DNA of 64,000 bases. It comes from Lineus longissimus. Taxonomy: Eukaryota; Nemertea; Pilidiophora; Heteronemertea; Lineidae. The notes below the pieces were generated by a model. The model was not told where the DNA came from. It saw only the letters and a list, made by a program, of their open reading frames with translations, and made no database searches. Position 1 is the stretch's first letter. Each line of letters starts with the position of its first letter. The stretch is from positions 22,017,292 to 22,081,291 of the forward strand of contig NC_088312.1 in the NCBI RefSeq assembly GCF_910592395.1, written 5' to 3'. Below are positions 43,201 through 60,061 of this stretch, in pieces. A program made the translations under genes and the position numbers.

Positions 43201-46200
43201 ACATGTTGACCAACATGTTGACCAACATGTTTCCCAAAAGTACCATGTTTCCCAAAATGTTGTGAGTGTGTACAGAGCTTTATGGACCTCGTTATCAGTT
43301 ATGGCTGGCCACATATCAAGGATTCTTATAACTCTGGAGAAAGAGGACACATTGTGTGTGCAATTCTAACCGTAAATCACACATGTATAACAATCTGTGA
43401 TAAGACCATCATCTCAACCTCCCTATTTGCTGCACTTGTTAATCTTTCCAACCCAACACTGACATGACATTAGAAGATGGATTGAATCGGTCTGATTGAC
43501 CTTGACCTCAATAGAATTCATGAAGAATGAAGAATACCACAAGAAAAGCAAAATATTACGTCCCAGGGCCCAAATGAGCAATACATGAAGTACATTTCAA
43601 CTGTCATGCTTGACCGATTTGTTTTCATGTTTTTGTGAATTCTAAGAAGCTGGCACTGATTCACAACAAGGGTCAGTGCAGAGAAGTCCAAACCTACTTG
43701 ATAATTTCTACGCTAAGACTACACATGGTACAACACCATCCTCAGTGTCATTCAGAATTAGCATAACGTGATGCGAATGTCAAGGCGTAAACAATTACTC
43801 AACTGCGCAGATTCATTCAGATGAATTGGACACCTACGCATTAACTGGCCCAACCTTGATAGATGGTGATCCGTTTTAGATTTCAGCCTTGACACAATCT
43901 CCAGCATCATTCACAAAAACCTGAAACCCACTGGATTACGCAACTGCGTAGTAGAAATTATAGAATCATTCAGAAAAATACCACAACAACTGCGCAGAGA
44001 GTTACGCTCTTTTACATGTAGCATCGCTTGACGATCGTGGAACAGAGTGTTTTGATTGGCTAATGCCACGTGGTTGCATGAGTCACATGAAGCCACTCCA
44101 CGCTTTTACGATACACACTCGCTTCCTGGTTAGTTCGGCTCTATTATTGATCGGATGGTGGCTAACACGAATTTCTTGGAACTCATTAAGATTTATCTGC
44201 TAATACTGTTATTTATGGCATGAAATCGATGTTTGATGCTGCATGCTGCTGGTTGAATGTTTTGAACAAAATGATAAATTTCCTTTGTCCCAACTTCCAA
44301 CTTTGAGTTCCCAGCGATAATTTCACACTGCAAGCAACAGAAAACATTTGGCAACCCTAACTAAATACATGAAATATACTGGTGGAACTTTGTACAGTCT
44401 GGCATCAAATTTGCAATACCTGCAGCCAGAATAACTCAAAGGATTGCGACTTATTGAGTTTGATTATGTTCTGAAATCTCACTGAAAAAAAACAAACAAT
44501 GTCAAGTTTTATTTGCTGATTGTGCACATTCCTATGCAAAAACAAACATAAATGATATGATATAAACTCATAAATCAATGGATTTCTTTGTGATTGTACC
44601 AGTGTCATTGCCAAGGTTATCTTTTTATTGCAAATCAATACACCCACCACAAGTACTTCAACTAGCTTCTGTGTTAACGTCATAAAAGCACGACCAGTCA
44701 CTTTTTTCTATCCACCTCATTATAATCAACACAGGTGCCCCTCACCTTGCATTGTTGAACATCATCACACCAAACAATAAATGAGGAATTACAAAAATCT
44801 CGCATTCAAGCAAAACATTGATCCAACAAGCAGCTCTCGCGTTTCTCACTTGTCATTTTCAGAACTCCAAAACTCTCCGTCATCCCCTGCAGCTCCTTGA
44901 CAATACTTGAATAAATGTGCAACGATTTCCAGGAAATATGGCACGTTCTTTTGTCATGACAGCACCAGGGCAAAGGAGCTTTGCATGGTTAGGCCGTGTG
45001 TTATTGATTCTGCGTTTGGGTTCCACAGCTTCGATGAAATTGGTGCTACCGTGGAACTGATGCAACACAAACTATAGTTTCAGTACAGAAAATTCAAGTC
45101 CACATGGCTTCCTTTCCTGAAGTACTCCCCCCCCCCACAACAAGTGATTGAAATCACTGCAACCGGCAATCATGATCACGTGACAAAAATTTGCCACTTT
45201 GCAGTGGACATCACAGGTGTCTCCAAGATAAATTTGTGGTTGTGCTGACCCACAATCAAAAACAAACCCAATGATGAACAATTATACCCGGGTTCTGGAA
45301 CTGAAACATAGAACCAAACATGACCGGCCTTATTTCAAAAAATCGGGCTCGCGTCATTCAAACAGAAACAGACCTCGCCTGCAGCTAGGAGTCGACGCCC
45401 TATTGTCGTCTGCAACAGGCCATGGCAATTATGAACTTTTCAAGGGTTCATTTCATTATTCTATTGTTATTGCCATATTTTTTCTAATGAACTACGCATT
45501 CGTTTGTGGTGACGAGAGTCATCGGGACACACGTGTCCCTGCAACAGTGTCTGGCATCCTGGATTATTTTATAGGTGAATTATTGCTGCATGGACTGATT
45601 CCCTCGCAAAACTAGACAACAATGAGCATCAGATGTCACTGCTTCATAATACAGATAACAAAAGAAACCTGTTTTCACATTGTCAGTCTTGGTGGTGTCG
45701 AGAATCCAGGAGACTCACCAAAGGCCAACCATGGTTGTGGGGTACAGACTACACTGTTGAAGTGTTTGCAAGTGACTACCATACAAGCATTTCGAACTAT
45801 CAAGTGTAATGTACGCTTTGCCTGTGGACTTTCTGAGCTAGTCAATATGACAGGCAGGTTTCATACCCTGATTGTAACATTGTTTTCAATGTAAAATGTA
45901 CAGGACCTCGCCGTTGCCACAACCATCTCAATTTTAATGATATTCCCTATTTCAAGTTGAGCTAAACTACAGTTCCACAATCTGGCCTACTTTGGCATTG
46001 CTGCCCAAGTCTCAAATTACAGGGAATAGTACAGAGACCCAAGGTGTTAATTCCTGAACCAATTGGAACATTCTGAACCATCAGAGGTAATCTGTCTGTA
46101 ACCTCCCCTCATACTATTGGTGTAACAGAGTCCGGGTCACCGGGGCGGATCCAAATATTGAGGGTCAAGACGCCTTTGGAAAGGCGTACTTCCAAACCGG

Positions 46201-48676
46201 GAAATGTAAGAACCAATGAAAACCTTTCTCAACTTACCCAGCCACCTTGTTCTGCTATCCATTTGGCAATTTTCTCTTTCATGATAAAGTCCACCACAAA
46301 TCTCACAATTTTGGAAAAGAATCCTCGGACACCAGTTGTCAGTACAGTTACTGCCATTCTATATCCAAAACTCAGCAACGTGATAATACGCCCCCAGTTG
46401 ATATTTCCGTCATGGAACAACCTGAAAGCAACGAGACAAGAATTAGCAAGGTATAGATCCCCACAAGTTTTTTGGATGATAACCTGTTACAACCATTGCG
46501 GCAATAATCTACGGCTACCTGGCACCATCCTCCCCCTTCACATTGCCTACTTCTCCATGTTGGCACAGACAATAACTTAGCTTTTAAAGGTTGAAACTCC
46601 CCAAAAATCAGGCCCTGCCACCACCGTCTCTTACTGAATTTTTGTTACGAACTGGTGTTTTGTTATTACAGTTTGGCCTCAGTTATCAGGACATCGCCAA
46701 GGCCTGACAATGACAGTAGTAGTCTTTGAAAATCTAAAAAAATGTCTGTATACCTTCGAGCAATTCCTGCAAAAGCCTCATATGCCAGGTCAGGAGCATT
46801 CTCCAATTTTATCGAAGCTATCATCGAGTCGAACACATGCCTATGGCGCTCGTTGATATCATCTCCAATCAGGGCAAGCTGTCTGCCGATATGTGATGCT
46901 TGGCTGCAAGAGACAACACAACACTTGATCACTACTAAAACCAATCATGACAGCAACAATTGAGGTGCCTTGCCACACCAAACCGAGAGCAGACACTTAT
47001 TGCTACATTCCCTTGAAACCTACCTCTCAACATATCACCACAGTTTCTAACTTAAAGTGATGTCATTCAGTCACGCAAAACCTTTTTCAAAATCTATTTT
47101 TGTCGGCTTTTAAAGTGCAGCCATCTTCACTTCCTTCAATAGAAGGCATGCGCATGACGTCATCGCAGCAAGAGACACCAATTTGATGTGAGATGGTTGG
47201 ACTTTGGTATGCCTTAAGGTGGGGACTGCCCCCTCACTGTTTGCATGAACCCATGTCAACAGGTGAAGTGCCAGCTCCGATTTGTTCAAGCATTGCTTAT
47301 GCATGTGTTTCCAGGCTTTCTAAAGTTTGATAAAGATATTTTGTGATAACACTAACAGCGATGAAATAAATAAATCTGCTTGAACGAAAAGGTGAAAGTT
47401 TACAACATGTACAAGCAAAGAGATTAAGGGTGGCATTGGGAATAAGTCAAAATCTCTCCACTCCACAAGCTGGATGGGAAGCGCCCACAAACAAGTAATG
47501 TTTGACACCACGACCTGCAATCATGATCGCAAGGGACAAAAATCACTTGTTTGTGGGTGTCATCGCAGGTGCCTGTATTAACAAGAATCTAGAACCTGTG
47601 ATCATATCAATATCCAGCCCGGCGACAAATGGTTTTATCTGCAGACAAGAGATCCATATGTCTCCCCTATCAGCGATTATAATCGCAGGCTGTAGCAATA
47701 TAAATTGCATGTTTGCACAGCACTTATGTGGGGACTTCAGACAAGAAGAGGTAAAAATATGCTTTACCCTGGCGTGAGGATAATGCTGCCCCTTCTGCCC
47801 CCCTTCGTAATTCGTCTGAAAAGAACAGAATTGACAGATAACTATGCACAATGTCGCAACTCTATCAACAAAATATGAAAGTGTGTGACATTGCGTGCTA
47901 GCTAGGTGTCAGGTGGTACAAGGGGAGAGTCCTTCCCCAAGGGCGGTATAGGTGAAATGATACACTTTGCAACCAGCCCAAAGGAATATGTTACATTCAT
48001 AGCACAGGGATGCCAATAGCAGAACAACGACCAGCACCAATGTCACAATAGAGGTAACCTTACCAAGGCAACTGTTAATTGTTAGCTTGAAGCCTACAGG
48101 TTATGACTATTCGTAATTTCAGCCAGAGACAGTGATACAAACCCTTCGCTTTGATTTCCATGTCCTCTCTATATTCTGTTATACCTTCACCAAGAGATTC
48201 TTGTCACCCTCACTTTCACATAATACGTGGCAACATAATCTTGACAAAAACAGCCAAACGCCCATATTGGCAAAAATACAACAGAATCCCGATGAGGGAA
48301 ATCACTTAGCGAAGTATTGAGGAAAGAAATAAAAGCTGAAGGAGGTGAAAGGTGTGAGGCAAAGTAAACCACAACAACAACAACAAAAATATTGAGAAAC
48401 GACGAACTGGTCCGCTTAATACCTCATCGGATTCAATGCAAACGATGTGAGTTCCGGCAGTGAAGGCGTCTGCTCAATCTGCTCAATGTTGTCAGGATTC
48501 ATTTCCTGCTGGTATTGCTGATACATGTAGCTGCGGAAGATACCCTCGGTCTCCTGCCCGACGTTCTCCTCACTGTCTGGAATGATTGGTGGCGCATTGT
48601 CATCCTTGAGTCTTAGCTGCGGGTATATGCCGTTAGTATCATCATCATCAGGCATGTGAGGATATTTACATGCCAT
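40246..48676 (-). CDS. BAK1: BAK-type BCL-2 family apoptosis effector
   Basis: Homologue of BAK, the effector that oligomerises in the outer mitochondrial membrane and releases cytochrome c. Coding exons on the minus strand: 48423-48676, 46754-46903, 46238-46421, 40246-40356. All joins keep frame and give 232 residues (human BAK has 211). The start ACCATGGCA is a strong Kozak match. An N-terminal helix carries VGQETEGIFRSYMYQQYQQE. The BH3 region is HIGRQLALIGDDINERH. BH1 is GNINWGRIITLLSFGYRMA, then FVVDFIMKEKIAKWIAEQGG spans BH2. The last exon encodes a C-terminal membrane anchor (NYIVFIGALAAFSIASVIWF) ending SKR. A good acceptor at 48768 (TTTATCTTTGCAG) implies an upstream non-coding exon, perhaps the one ending at 55079. 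The last intron is 5.9 kb. BAK is favoured over BAX or BOK by the overall similarity. Confidence 0.93.
40658..41000. mobile_element. TTAA-flanked MITE, 343 bp
   Basis: It has TTAA at both outer ends and inverted ends AGGGAACTGGAACCGCC and GGCGGTTTCAGTTCCCT (one mismatch in 17). TTAA duplication is characteristic of piggyBac-type insertion. The interior has no coding potential and is CpG-containing. It sits in BAK intron 4, near the last exon. Confidence 0.8.
41960..42870. repeat. Degenerate ~150-200-bp tandem array in BAK intron 4
   Basis: A motif of the form CAACCACCTTSCCRATC...TCCTGGARGCGAGA.TTATT followed by TTCAT-type sequence recurs at about 41966, 42130, 42333, 42509, 42660 and 42810. 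The copies are well diverged. A (GAT)n microsatellite lies inside the first unit at about 42031-42051. No coding content. Confidence 0.65.
43062..43280. repeat. Palindromic element with internal AACATGTTGACC repeats
   Basis: The outer ends AAGCTCTGTACACACT...ACAACATTTTGGGAAACATG and their reverse complement (to 43280) form inverted repeats of about 37 bases. Between them lie two tandem copies of one block. Each block has ACAACATTTTGGGAAACATG, three copies of the 12-mer TTGACCAACATG, and CATGTTTCCCAAAAGTACC with a further CATGTTTCCCAAAATGTTGT. AACATGTT is itself palindromic. This could be a small transposon with an internal duplication. The minus-strand open frames through it are by-products of the repeat. 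Confidence 0.9.
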
Positions 48677-48767
48677 GGTCAAAACTTTGCTTTTCGCAGA
48701 CTATCTTAAAACTTCCTGAGTTTATGATGTTGCTGCTGTCATTGTATTTTCAATAGTGATATGTTAT

Positions 48768-51700
48768 CTGCAAAGATAAACGTTTTGGATTGGATCAGTA
48801 ACAGTTCAGATATTATCATGCAATGTACATGTGGGCTTGGCACGTCCCGCACAATACCAGGAGTCCACTGTCTGAATCTGGGACAGTCAACAATTCGGGT
48901 GTGGTCACCTTGAGCATGAGCAGATCAATTTGCGTGTGTTCCCCTTGCACTTGATAGCTGTCAAGATGCCAGATGTGAATTGATAAACCAAATATCGCAC
49001 TCAAACCAAAAATGAAAGAAAAAAATTCTGATTGCCATCTGTACCATGCCAAATCGCATGCCAAACCAGAAGTCCATCATTTCAAGCTCATACATGTTAT
49101 CAGAGCTCTCGTTATGGACTTATTTTCACTGAATCAATATCTTTTTGTCAGCGTATCATTTACAAAAGAGGTTCAATGTTCACACAACTAGAACTTCAGC
49201 TTGAATCGCCAAGTGGAAACTGATAACTAAAAGTAATTTCAAAACACTTGACTTTCAAAACAATTGATTTGGGTGTGACCACCAATTGAAAATGTGTCAC
49301 AGCCCCTGAAATGGTCAACCTGCAGACGGCTGCAATACCATGCTGCAGTGTGGACACCCACAAACCTGCATGTTACCACACAATAAACACAAGGACTCAT
49401 CAAATTGATTAAAACCATTATGTGCACCTGAGCCCGGAGATTTATAGTATCTTGGAATTCGACCGTGATTGACTTTATGAACCAGCGGGAGAGAAATCGG
49501 AACGACAGATTGGAAAGGTTCAGGGCGATCTGTTACTTCAATTGATCAATTGCAAATACCAGTCATCACTGGTAAAATACTATATTTATAATCATATCAA
49601 GGTGTATTGAAAAGATATGACATACTGACCCCCCAAGTCTTGCCATTTATGAGAGTGAAATGTTTACCAACGCACCACAGATGTTCAGTGGTTGCCCGCA
49701 CTGCAAGAATGCATCAGACTTCAGAAATGGCAGAGATCTATAGCATAAACTGGACATTCCAGTGAGTAATCACTCAGTAATGACTAATTTCTCATAGAAC
49801 CCCAGAAATAATGTAGGCTTCTGCTCACTTGAACTTATTGTCCTATTAGTTTTAATTGCCATGTTCAATGACAGGTACAGGTATAAAAGCCTGCCCTACA
49901 TGAAATAATCACATATGTCATATCAACGGCTCTATTTACATTACATTACATAAACTATTACAAGTATGCTTTAATCTAATTTTCAAAACTCAAACAGATA
50001 TTTGCCCTTAATTATATTGAAATCAATACTATGTGATAGGTACTTAGGATGACTTACTGGTGGTATGTATACATTCAGGCATAAAACCACATGACTGAAT
50101 TTGCATTGAGGCGGAAATACCTACAGACAGCGTTCAGGTGTGGTCATTGTTACCAATAAACTATACAGGAACCATAGGCGCCTACATTTTCCTAGGCCAA
50201 CTGGGAGAGAGATAGGTCCTACTAGGTAGAATTTTATAGACAGGTGACTAATGATAGACAATACCCAGGTGCGCCAGCAATGATGAAACAAAAATATTCA
50301 AAAATCTGCTGTTAATGAAAGATCACAACAATGGGTCAATGCCACGACTTGAGCTTCAGGAAGCGACCAATGAAAGTGGTATTCATGGAATGAGGGCACA
50401 ATAATTCACTTTGGTAATAATCCTGATACATGGATGTATAGATTTCAATGGTTTTTTAAGGAACTATCTACAGTAACAGTGCTGGTACAATGTACATGTA
50501 CCTAAAGGGAGATTACTGGGACCACTCAATTGGCGAAACTATTATCAAGTCAAATGGTAACCAACTACATGTAGAGTAGAACCTCTCTAATGACGACACC
50601 CTTTGGACTGACAAGTGCTGTCCTTGATGATACTAATAGAGAGGTGTCCTGATTAGAGAGGTCAATTTGAATGGAAATAACCAATTTGGGTCCAAACCTG
50701 GTGTCCATAGAGAGTTTGTCCTTAATAGAGAGGTGTCCGCTAAGAGTGTTTCCATGTTTTCAATGAAATAGTCTAGTCAGTATCAATATGAATGAAATTT
50801 GAATGACATTCCATGAGTTGATATCAAACGTTAACTCACTCTGCAGAGATGGCCCAAAAAGTAGTTATCAGGTGACACATGTGACATAAAACCCGGCGGA
50901 GAAAAGGTGTGGCTCAAAATTTGATAACTTGCCAATTTATAACTTTTGGAGATACCATGAACAAACATAAAGCTTGTTGGCCAATTGAACCTTCTCCTTG
51001 TCAGGGATAGTCCATCACAAGCCTCGCTAGATAGATTTTTTTCTCTTTTGCTCTGGTATAGACACTTGAACTGGAAGGATTGTATGTCTCATGCAACAAA
51101 CGGAGCAATCAAAGTACGTAAAGAGCCTTGGCAAGGAGCCGTGGCAAAAGTTTATAAGTGATACACCACGTGACTTGATGACCAGCATGAATAATTTTCA
51201 TCTTTATTATAAACTTTATAAACTTATGAATCAAACTGAATTCCAGGAAAAAGAGGGCCAGGTGTGCAAACATTTTATAATAGAATAGCAACCAGATAAT
51301 GTTTATCAAATATTTCAATGAAAGATTCCACCAGAAATGCTAATTAGTGGTAATGCAGACAGATTGTGATTAAAATATTTGTGTGATATTACTAGTCATG
51401 GTCATGAAATGCATGATGACGACTCTGTAATTGGAGTAACATGAGGTTAAATCATATTTTTTCAAATCTGTTGGATTGCTACAGTGCCAGGCTTGGAGAC
51501 AAGTTTTATTGATTATTTATTACAAAACAACACCCTGATCAAGTATTAGGAATACTGTTCTTTCTCAGGGCTTGATTATAAGGCCCAGGCTGACCTTTGT
51601 AACCTTTGAACACACTGATTTAACTTCTGCCTTGGAGCAGCCAATAATAATGGCACCAGAGGGGGAGGGGGGGGCAATGCCTGGAATGGTTGATTGAAGT

Positions 51701-54700
51701 CTTGGAAATGGAATATCTGCATGACTCGACAATGAATAGATAAAATATTGAGAGAGAAAAGACATAACTACATGTACATGTATAATATTGGACTACCGGT
51801 CAGGGTCCCCTGATTATCCTGAGCAAATTTGTTACGCATAATCAATCATGAAATTTTGAAATGGGATTGGGAATGCGGAGAAAAACCTTTATCAGTAATT
51901 TTTGTTTCATACCAACCTGACTCTAATTTTAGAATAAAGTTTACTGTACAATGTATTATGCAAGACACTGCCACAATAGCGTGTGTGCATGTACAACAGG
52001 GACGATCGATGTATACTGTGTAGATGTTTTTTCCTCAAGAAGGACTTTTCGTCAATCCTGATACGAAATCATCTACAATGCAGTGGCAAAGAGTTTTTTA
52101 AGGTCTCTATTTAGAACTATTCCGCAGTACATTGGAGAAGGATAATTCTTAGTCAAAAACTTTTTCCTGGGGGATGTGGGGGGGGGGGGAGGAGGAGGGG
52201 GAGTCAAACCCTGCAATCAATATACATTTGTACATGTATATAAAAAAGAAATGAAACTGCTGGAAAAAGTGGACAACTTACATTAGGGGGCTGCTAATCA
52301 TTCAAACACCTTCTGCTCTGCTTTCTCTTTCCCAAATGACTGTTTATTTTATATCAGGACATGTTTTATACAAAGCCAGAAGTCAGAGGTCACTGCAATG
52401 ACATCATCTGATCATCTACTGGCCAAACCCATTGTTTGAAGGTGAGGAAGGGAGAACATGCACATAACCTGAAAATTATACTGTTTCCAAATGGTAATTC
52501 CATGAAAAAGAACCAGGCTAAAATTACCCGGAACAGGGTCTATTGTTTTTCTCCTTGGACCTCTTCCATTCTGACCTGAATATTTTTCTGTTCTTTCTAA
52601 AATGGTCCAATTTGATACATAAGATATTTGTTGGTAAATTTCCCTTGGCCCATATTGCTGAAATAATCTTGTGACCTAATATGTACCGTTGGCTTGGGTG
52701 TAAATATCTATTCCTGTCATTTCTGTAGAAAGGGCCTACCAGGAACAGAAAGGCACCTTTACACATGCAACTTTCAACCAGGGATTGATGAATTCCTGGA
52801 ATTTTCGATTTTTATTTGAAAACTGGAAGGCTTTGAATAATCATCATCGATTCTAACAACTGGCCCCCAGTCAATTATATCCAGTACACTGCTTATTATC
52901 AATATAGAAATAAAAGGAAAAAATGCCTTTGAAAAAAATAGATTTTACATTCATGACATTACAATGGCCATTGCACGGCAAAGTTTGGTTCCATTCTATT
53001 CATCATCAAATTTCCTGGAACGTCGTCATGGTAACGATATTGCAAAACAAAGATCCATTTACAATCAAGGATATTCTAAAAGTACATGTGACCTTGCCAA
53101 GTCAAGACATCAGCTAATCCCTGTTATGACGTTCTTTCTGCACTGGACCAAAACACTGCCGACACAACAAAGGTAGATTATTAATTATTTTTAGAGAGTG
53201 ATTGCAATGTTTTTATTTTTAGACATCGTGGAACTGGGTCAGACGGAATTACTCAGACCCAGTAACAGGAAGAGCCATAGTAAATAGTACCTAACCTTAT
53301 GTACATCGCTGACATAACCTTGCGGTTTGTTATTCAAGTTGAGTTCGGCAATATTACAGACATTTGTAGAGCAAATTTAAAATGTGCCTTGATTAGTACG
53401 TTTTACCAAGGCGTTCAGCCATCGAATGAATAACATTCCCTCCTTAGATTTGATTAACTTAATAGTTTCATTACAGGAAAATGCAAAATTGTGAAAAAGA
53501 GGTTTTTCCTAACATCTAGTGCTGCAAAAATAAAGGGGTTAACAGTGGTCCAAGATTATTTTGTCTGAGTCTGTTCCGATTTAAAACATTGTAAATCCAT
53601 AGAACAATCAATAAAACTACTAATGCTCGTCAAGGCATTACATGTTCTTGGCAGGATTTCAAAATATAACTATTTAGAACAAAATGTGTACTCGCCCACC
53701 ATAAAAATGCTTTCATCATCAAATATACCAGTCTCTCATGATATTTTTGAACTTTGAAACTTCACCACACATGTTCAAACACATTCCTTTTCAGTTTCTA
53801 GGAAAACCAGAATAGATAAATCAATCAAATGCATCATCAATTGATTGAATTCGACAATTTGAGCTGATCAAAGAATGCACCTGCATTCGTTGAAATTCGC
53901 CCAAAAGGAGGCTCAAGTCAATAGAGATGAAAACATAAACAAAATCAACCAATTTAAACTTGCCCAGGACATGGAATACAAAATTAGAAGAAATCGATAA
54001 GCAATGACATCATCAATAAATAAATCGCATTGTCGATATGCAGACTCGCCCACCTCATAGTAGAATAGTAGTAACACAAAAGAAGACCTGGAAAAATTGA
54101 TTTATGTAAATCAATCAAATGGATATTTCAGGGGCAAAGTTCATTGACATGATCCTTGTGGTACTGGTGTGCTTGTAATTTTAGACAACCACTCCCTTAT
54201 CCAATCTTACAAATACGCCCCAAAATACATAAAAACATTCATCAAATGTGTCAAACCGTTTTAATCATTTCACAACTGATTCCGATGAGTTATCTTTAAC
54301 CCATTATTCAGGATATCTGGCACATGCTAACTCTGTACCAGTTGAAGACAGCGGTTGAGAGCGACATCAACTAGATCTTCCTCAGCAGCAAACCACATGC
54401 TCTTGTTTGTTGTACCTATATTTGCACGTTCTTTTCACTTTCAGGCTCTGAACGGCCACCTCTGAGTGGTACAATGTCAACCTCCATACATGAATGTAAA
54501 TGATAAAAAAAATAGCACGAGAATAAGGGGTTTTTGTGGAGAACAAATAAATCATCCTGGCTCAGCCGACCATGCGGAAACTACATGACATTGGCATCCC
54601 ACATCTTCCAAACCCCCTCCACTCCTCCGACCAAAGACCTGGCCCAGCACTTCCGCAGCCTATACCCTTACTGAGCAGCTGCCCTTGAATGCCCCAGGAA

Positions 54701-55537
54701 ATTCTGACTTGGCCTACTTTGTCAAATGTCTCTTCGTTAACTCTGACCCTCACATATTCAGTAATTCACAATCTTTTTCCCGAAAAAACATCACAAATCC
54801 TAGAACAAAGCAAACATAATCAACCGAGTTGCAAGTGAATGACAAAGAAAGTGACACTGGAACAGGATGAGATACCCAACCCAGGCAGCCAGCATGATCC
54901 CCCCAGCCTACCCAGGCCCCCAGATGTCATGAAGGAAGCCATCGACAATGACCTTTACTACAGTGCAGAGTATACCATACATCATTGTACAGTGCATTTG
55001 CACTGAAAAAATGCAAGAAAAGCAAAACAACGACACTCAATAAATGTCAAGAATTTCGAGAATAGATGGTGCACTTACAAAAAGAACTGTTCAGTTTGAC
55101 ACACTAGTCAAATCTACGCATGGACAGGACTGTTCGAGCAGCTGCAGTCAAAACAAAGGGTAGTTTTGAATGATCTTGAACATGTTTTGGCACGTTTATA
55201 TTGTGTCGTTATCAAAATTCAGTTGTTGTGGTCGTCGTTTGGGATATTTAGTTAAATCCGTATGGGCCGGAGACAACAAAACTACCGTGAAGACAGCAGT
55301 GGTGACGAAAGAAAAGAAAAGTCACAACCAGCTTGGTAGGTATTAAATGTTTCAGTGGAACAATCGTTGTTACGACTGATTGTGACATTGTCTTTTGTAT
55401 ATCCGCGATCCCATCCTATCTATCACACAAAAGATAGTCAGCTTTTGTTTTCAGTTATCGCGAGGGCACATCAGGCCAACCAGCAGAACATTAGTGAATT
55501 AATAACATAAAGATAAAATAAGAATAAATCGTGAACC
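48768..55537. other. Non-coding interval upstream of BAK; probable BAK intron
   Basis: No coding exon is recognisable. A donor GTAAGTGC on the minus strand at 55078 follows a plausible non-coding exon (from about 55250 down to 55079), which could be the first BAK exon and would make this an intron of about 6.3 kb. A block at 50574-50745 repeats AGAGAGGTGTCC-type motifs, and another AGAGAGGTTCTACTGTA copy lies near 58764. A G-rich run occurs at about 52179-52202. Confidence 0.4.
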
Positions 55538-55543
55538 TTTATT
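55538..55543 (-). terminator. Candidate ACAT2 polyadenylation signal
   Basis: AATAAA on the minus strand, about 650 bases beyond the ACAT2 stop codon and the nearest clear signal on that strand. Confidence 0.4.
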
Positions 55544-56189
55544 TTACTTTGTAATAATCCATTTTTCCCTTTGGCCCGATAACATGGCCAATTAAATACA
55601 TGTGTGAGCATTATCACATAGAACCAAAAAACACAAACCTGGAATGTCATCGAATGCATGATGCTACCACCGATAGAAAGAGCATTTCATACATATAGGC
55701 TAAGTACATAATTATAGCACCTGAAAATTAATCCTAATTGATAAATACCTAATTGTTCTAAATCATGATTTAGAGTGATCAGTGGTCAAGACTAGATTTT
55801 ACTGAACTCCTGAAGCAACTGTAAACCATTGCCTTCAAGGGGGGCTGAACTGAAGTGGACCTGCTGTACTGCAGTCTATGTTACCCCCCTGGTTAGTCAA
55901 TCAACACTTAGTTGCATTGTGTAGAGCGACCACTGCATTGCCAATTCCACAACCGACAGCATTTAAGCATACATAAAAAACCCAAGCTAAGAAGGCTCAG
56001 CTTGAGTTAGTAGATATGTGTCTAGCTTGAAACTACTTAGTCTGGAATGACAATGTATATGTAGTTAAGATGAGTACTATGAGGACTCTTGGATCCAGGT
56101 TGAGAGAAGCTGCATACACTAATGACTTATAAGTCCACCAACTGATACTATCTTAAGTTTGTTGATTTGGGAAGACCCCAGTAATTGTT

Positions 56190-59581
<3,392 letters not shown>

Positions 59582-60061
59582 TTTGCCAACTGTAAATTGG
59601 TAAGTCAAAAGCATTTCAGAATAATTGCGCACATTATTTCTACGTTGAAGTCAATTAAAAATTTCCGACGCGATATCTCCCTAATTGGTTTGCGCGAGAC
59701 TAAGCTGGCGTGACCACATGGTCCGATTTCTTGGCTGATCAAAGTACACATCTGAAAAACTGGCTTGAATGACAAATTGAGACCATCAAACTTTCTCCTA
59801 ACTGTGCAATTACTTGATTTTAATGACCCTGAAGTTATGATTTTTTTCTTGGTGTGGATGAATGTCTTGAAATCAAGGATAAATGAGAAAGAAAATGCCA
59901 CGTGTTTGCTAGTAAACAATAATGACGTGAGCTATTTTTGGACTATCTCTTCTGTGATTGGTTAAGAATTTCGGAATTCCCGAATGTAACGCCCCCTTAC
60001 GGTGTGTTTTGCCACGTGGGTTAGCACATGGTATCGCTGGCCATCCCAAAACTTTACAAAA
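59582..60061. promoter_or_regulatory. Shared bidirectional promoter region, ACAT2 / URB1
   Basis: Only 480 bases separate the two divergent start codons, so both promoters and both 5' UTRs must lie here. There are two palindromic CACGTG E-boxes at 59899-59904 and 60013-60018. An ATTGG (inverted CCAAT, in TGTGATTGG) lies at 59957-59961 and an ATGACGTGA site near 59922. There is no TATA box near either start. E-boxes of this type bind bHLH-ZIP factors (Myc/Max, USF); their use here is inferred. Confidence 0.6.

Noticed and set aside
43062-43280. Regular short repeats considered as a CRISPR array
   Set aside because: The genome is animal; the units are palindromic 12-mers without unique spacers and sit inside inverted ends.
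45271-45615. Plus-strand 114-codon frame with a hydrophobic stretch
   Set aside because: It lies inside a BAK intron on the opposite strand and shows no recognisable motif or context.
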